The notes beneath the pieces are model-generated. The model worked only from the letters and a program-made list of their open reading frames with translations, did not search any database and was not told the origin of the DNA. From Paraglomus occultum (taxonomy: Eukaryota > Glomeromycota > Glomeromycetes > Paraglomerales > Paraglomeraceae): DNA of 20,332 nucleotides. Of the stretch, positions 19,495 to 20,332 are shown in pieces; the first letter of the stretch is position 1, and the number at the start of each line of letters is the position of its first letter. The position numbers and the translations under genes are program-made. The stretch spans positions 1 through 20,332 of the forward strand of contig CAJVPJ010000634.1 of NCBI GenBank assembly GCA_910592205.1, in the 5' to 3' direction.

Positions 19495-20120
19495 TGGTGC
19501 AGACCAAAATTATTTCGCCAGTTGATATGATCCTTGGCGTATGTGGTTGGTACTGTACACTTGTATATGACAATTTATTTTCATTGTTTAGGATGTGCAT
19601 TGTTCATCGCTCACGTAATACTGCGAATAAACGCTAAGGCTGATGGGATCTGCTTTTATTGCGTCTCCCGGATTCTTGACCGCATTCTAGTCAACAAGTA
19701 GCTATCGCATAAACGGGAGGCATTATTTTGCCGCCAGTTATTTCACTGACGGAATTATTTTAAAGTTATCCTTCTTGGTAGTTTTTGTCGGTGAAATGAA
19801 TCGGACCCGTGTAAACAATGTCATTCAATGTCCAATAAAGTTGAGCAGAAAAAAAATCGGTTTAGGGTATGAAAATAATATCAGAAAACACGAATTATTC
19901 GAATTGACAATTACGTTTACCATTCAGTAACGGAGCTCGCGCATTTATTCAAGCATCAAAACCCAGGATTAGTTTCACATAATTGGTTCTCAATATTTAC
20001 GTTTAATGAATATGTACTTTGTATTTCTTACATCTACCCGCAACGACAGCCAGCAGCAAATGCGCACAATTTATTTCAACATCTCGTATTAAGAGCAAAA
20101 ACCCACGAATAACAAATTAT
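19495..20120. other. Intergenic region before the right-edge gene
   Basis: No open frame of note and no RNA gene is visible. An imperfect inverted repeat (GTCTCCCG near 19662 with CGGGAGGC near 19714) could form a weak hairpin. Plus-strand AATAAA motifs at about 19624 and 19834 could serve any transcript coming from 18925-19494. Confidence 0.4.
20070..20075 (-). terminator. Candidate poly(A) signal of the right-edge gene
   Basis: AATAAA on the minus strand lies about 45 bases past the proposed TGA at 20121-20123, which supports a gene ending there. Confidence 0.4.
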
Positions 20121-20332
20121 TCAAAGCGCGTTTGGGTCACTAAATCATAAGAAGTAGACGATGTTAATATGTAAATTGACTTCATTAATAACCAATTGTT
20201 GTCTTCATACCTGAACTCAATTGACATTTCGCAACTATTTCCTGGTTTAGGCAAATCTCCAGTAGGTAAGAGTTTACTAGAGTATTTACTCTCTTTCTCG
20301 AGACGTGATAACGGCTTTACATCATTATGATA
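20121..20332 (-). CDS. 3' end of an unidentified minus-strand gene (partial)
   Basis: Minus-strand frame 1 is open across the window edge from 20332 to 20211 (40 codons plus 2 bases) and contains LLPTGDLPKPGNSCEMSIEF. It meets a GTATGA donor, and an acceptor (TTTAG) ends at 20140. The short last exon, 20121-20139, finishes in phase with SDPNAL and TGA. The 70-base intron length and the AATAAA that follows fit the style of the other genes here. The visible part is too short and too low in information to name a family, and the remainder lies outside the window. Confidence 0.4.

Overview
The window is nuclear DNA of a filamentous, early-diverging fungus. The protein genes are cut by many short introns (about 60-200 nt) with GTAAGT/GTATGT-type donors and TAG/CAG acceptors, the intergenic DNA is AT-rich, and AATAAA-type polyadenylation signals follow several stops. 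A BTB-BACK-TLDc protein of the kind greatly expanded in arbuscular mycorrhizal fungi points to Glomeromycotina or a close relative. That assignment is an inference from protein families, not a database match.

Layout, left to right. 1-1512 is repeat territory: a (TTA)n microsatellite, then three short DNA-transposon-like units of pogo/Tc1 style, one of them keeping TA target duplications and a scrap that looks like transposase C-terminus. 2282-3885 (+) is a seven-exon mitochondrial-carrier-family protein of the peroxisomal PMP47/PXN type. 4481-8287 (-) is an 18-exon SEY1, the atlastin/RHD3-type ER-fusion GTPase, convergent with the carrier. 8288-10422 has no gene I can name but holds several unusually open reading frames. 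10423-13124 (+) is a ten-exon cytosolic phospholipase A2-like enzyme. 13238-17065 (-) is TTI1, a single 1275-codon frame without introns and convergent with the phospholipase gene. 17393-18906 (-) is the two-exon BTB-BACK-TLDc gene. 18907-20120 holds a disabled-looking reading frame and otherwise nothing named. The last 210 bases probably carry the 3' end of another minus-strand gene that enters from outside the window.

The five named genes are intact as reconstructed: every exon joins in phase and total lengths fit their families (310, 766, 649, 1275 and 478 aa). They are housekeeping or signalling genes with no evident shared pathway, and I see no gene cluster or new multi-gene system. The points of most interest are the transposon-derived units at the left, the two long same-frame stretches broken by a few stops (9627-10298 and 18925-19494), a GC-AG intron and an alternative acceptor in SEY1, an inverted repeat inside a carrier intron, and the lack of introns in TTI1.
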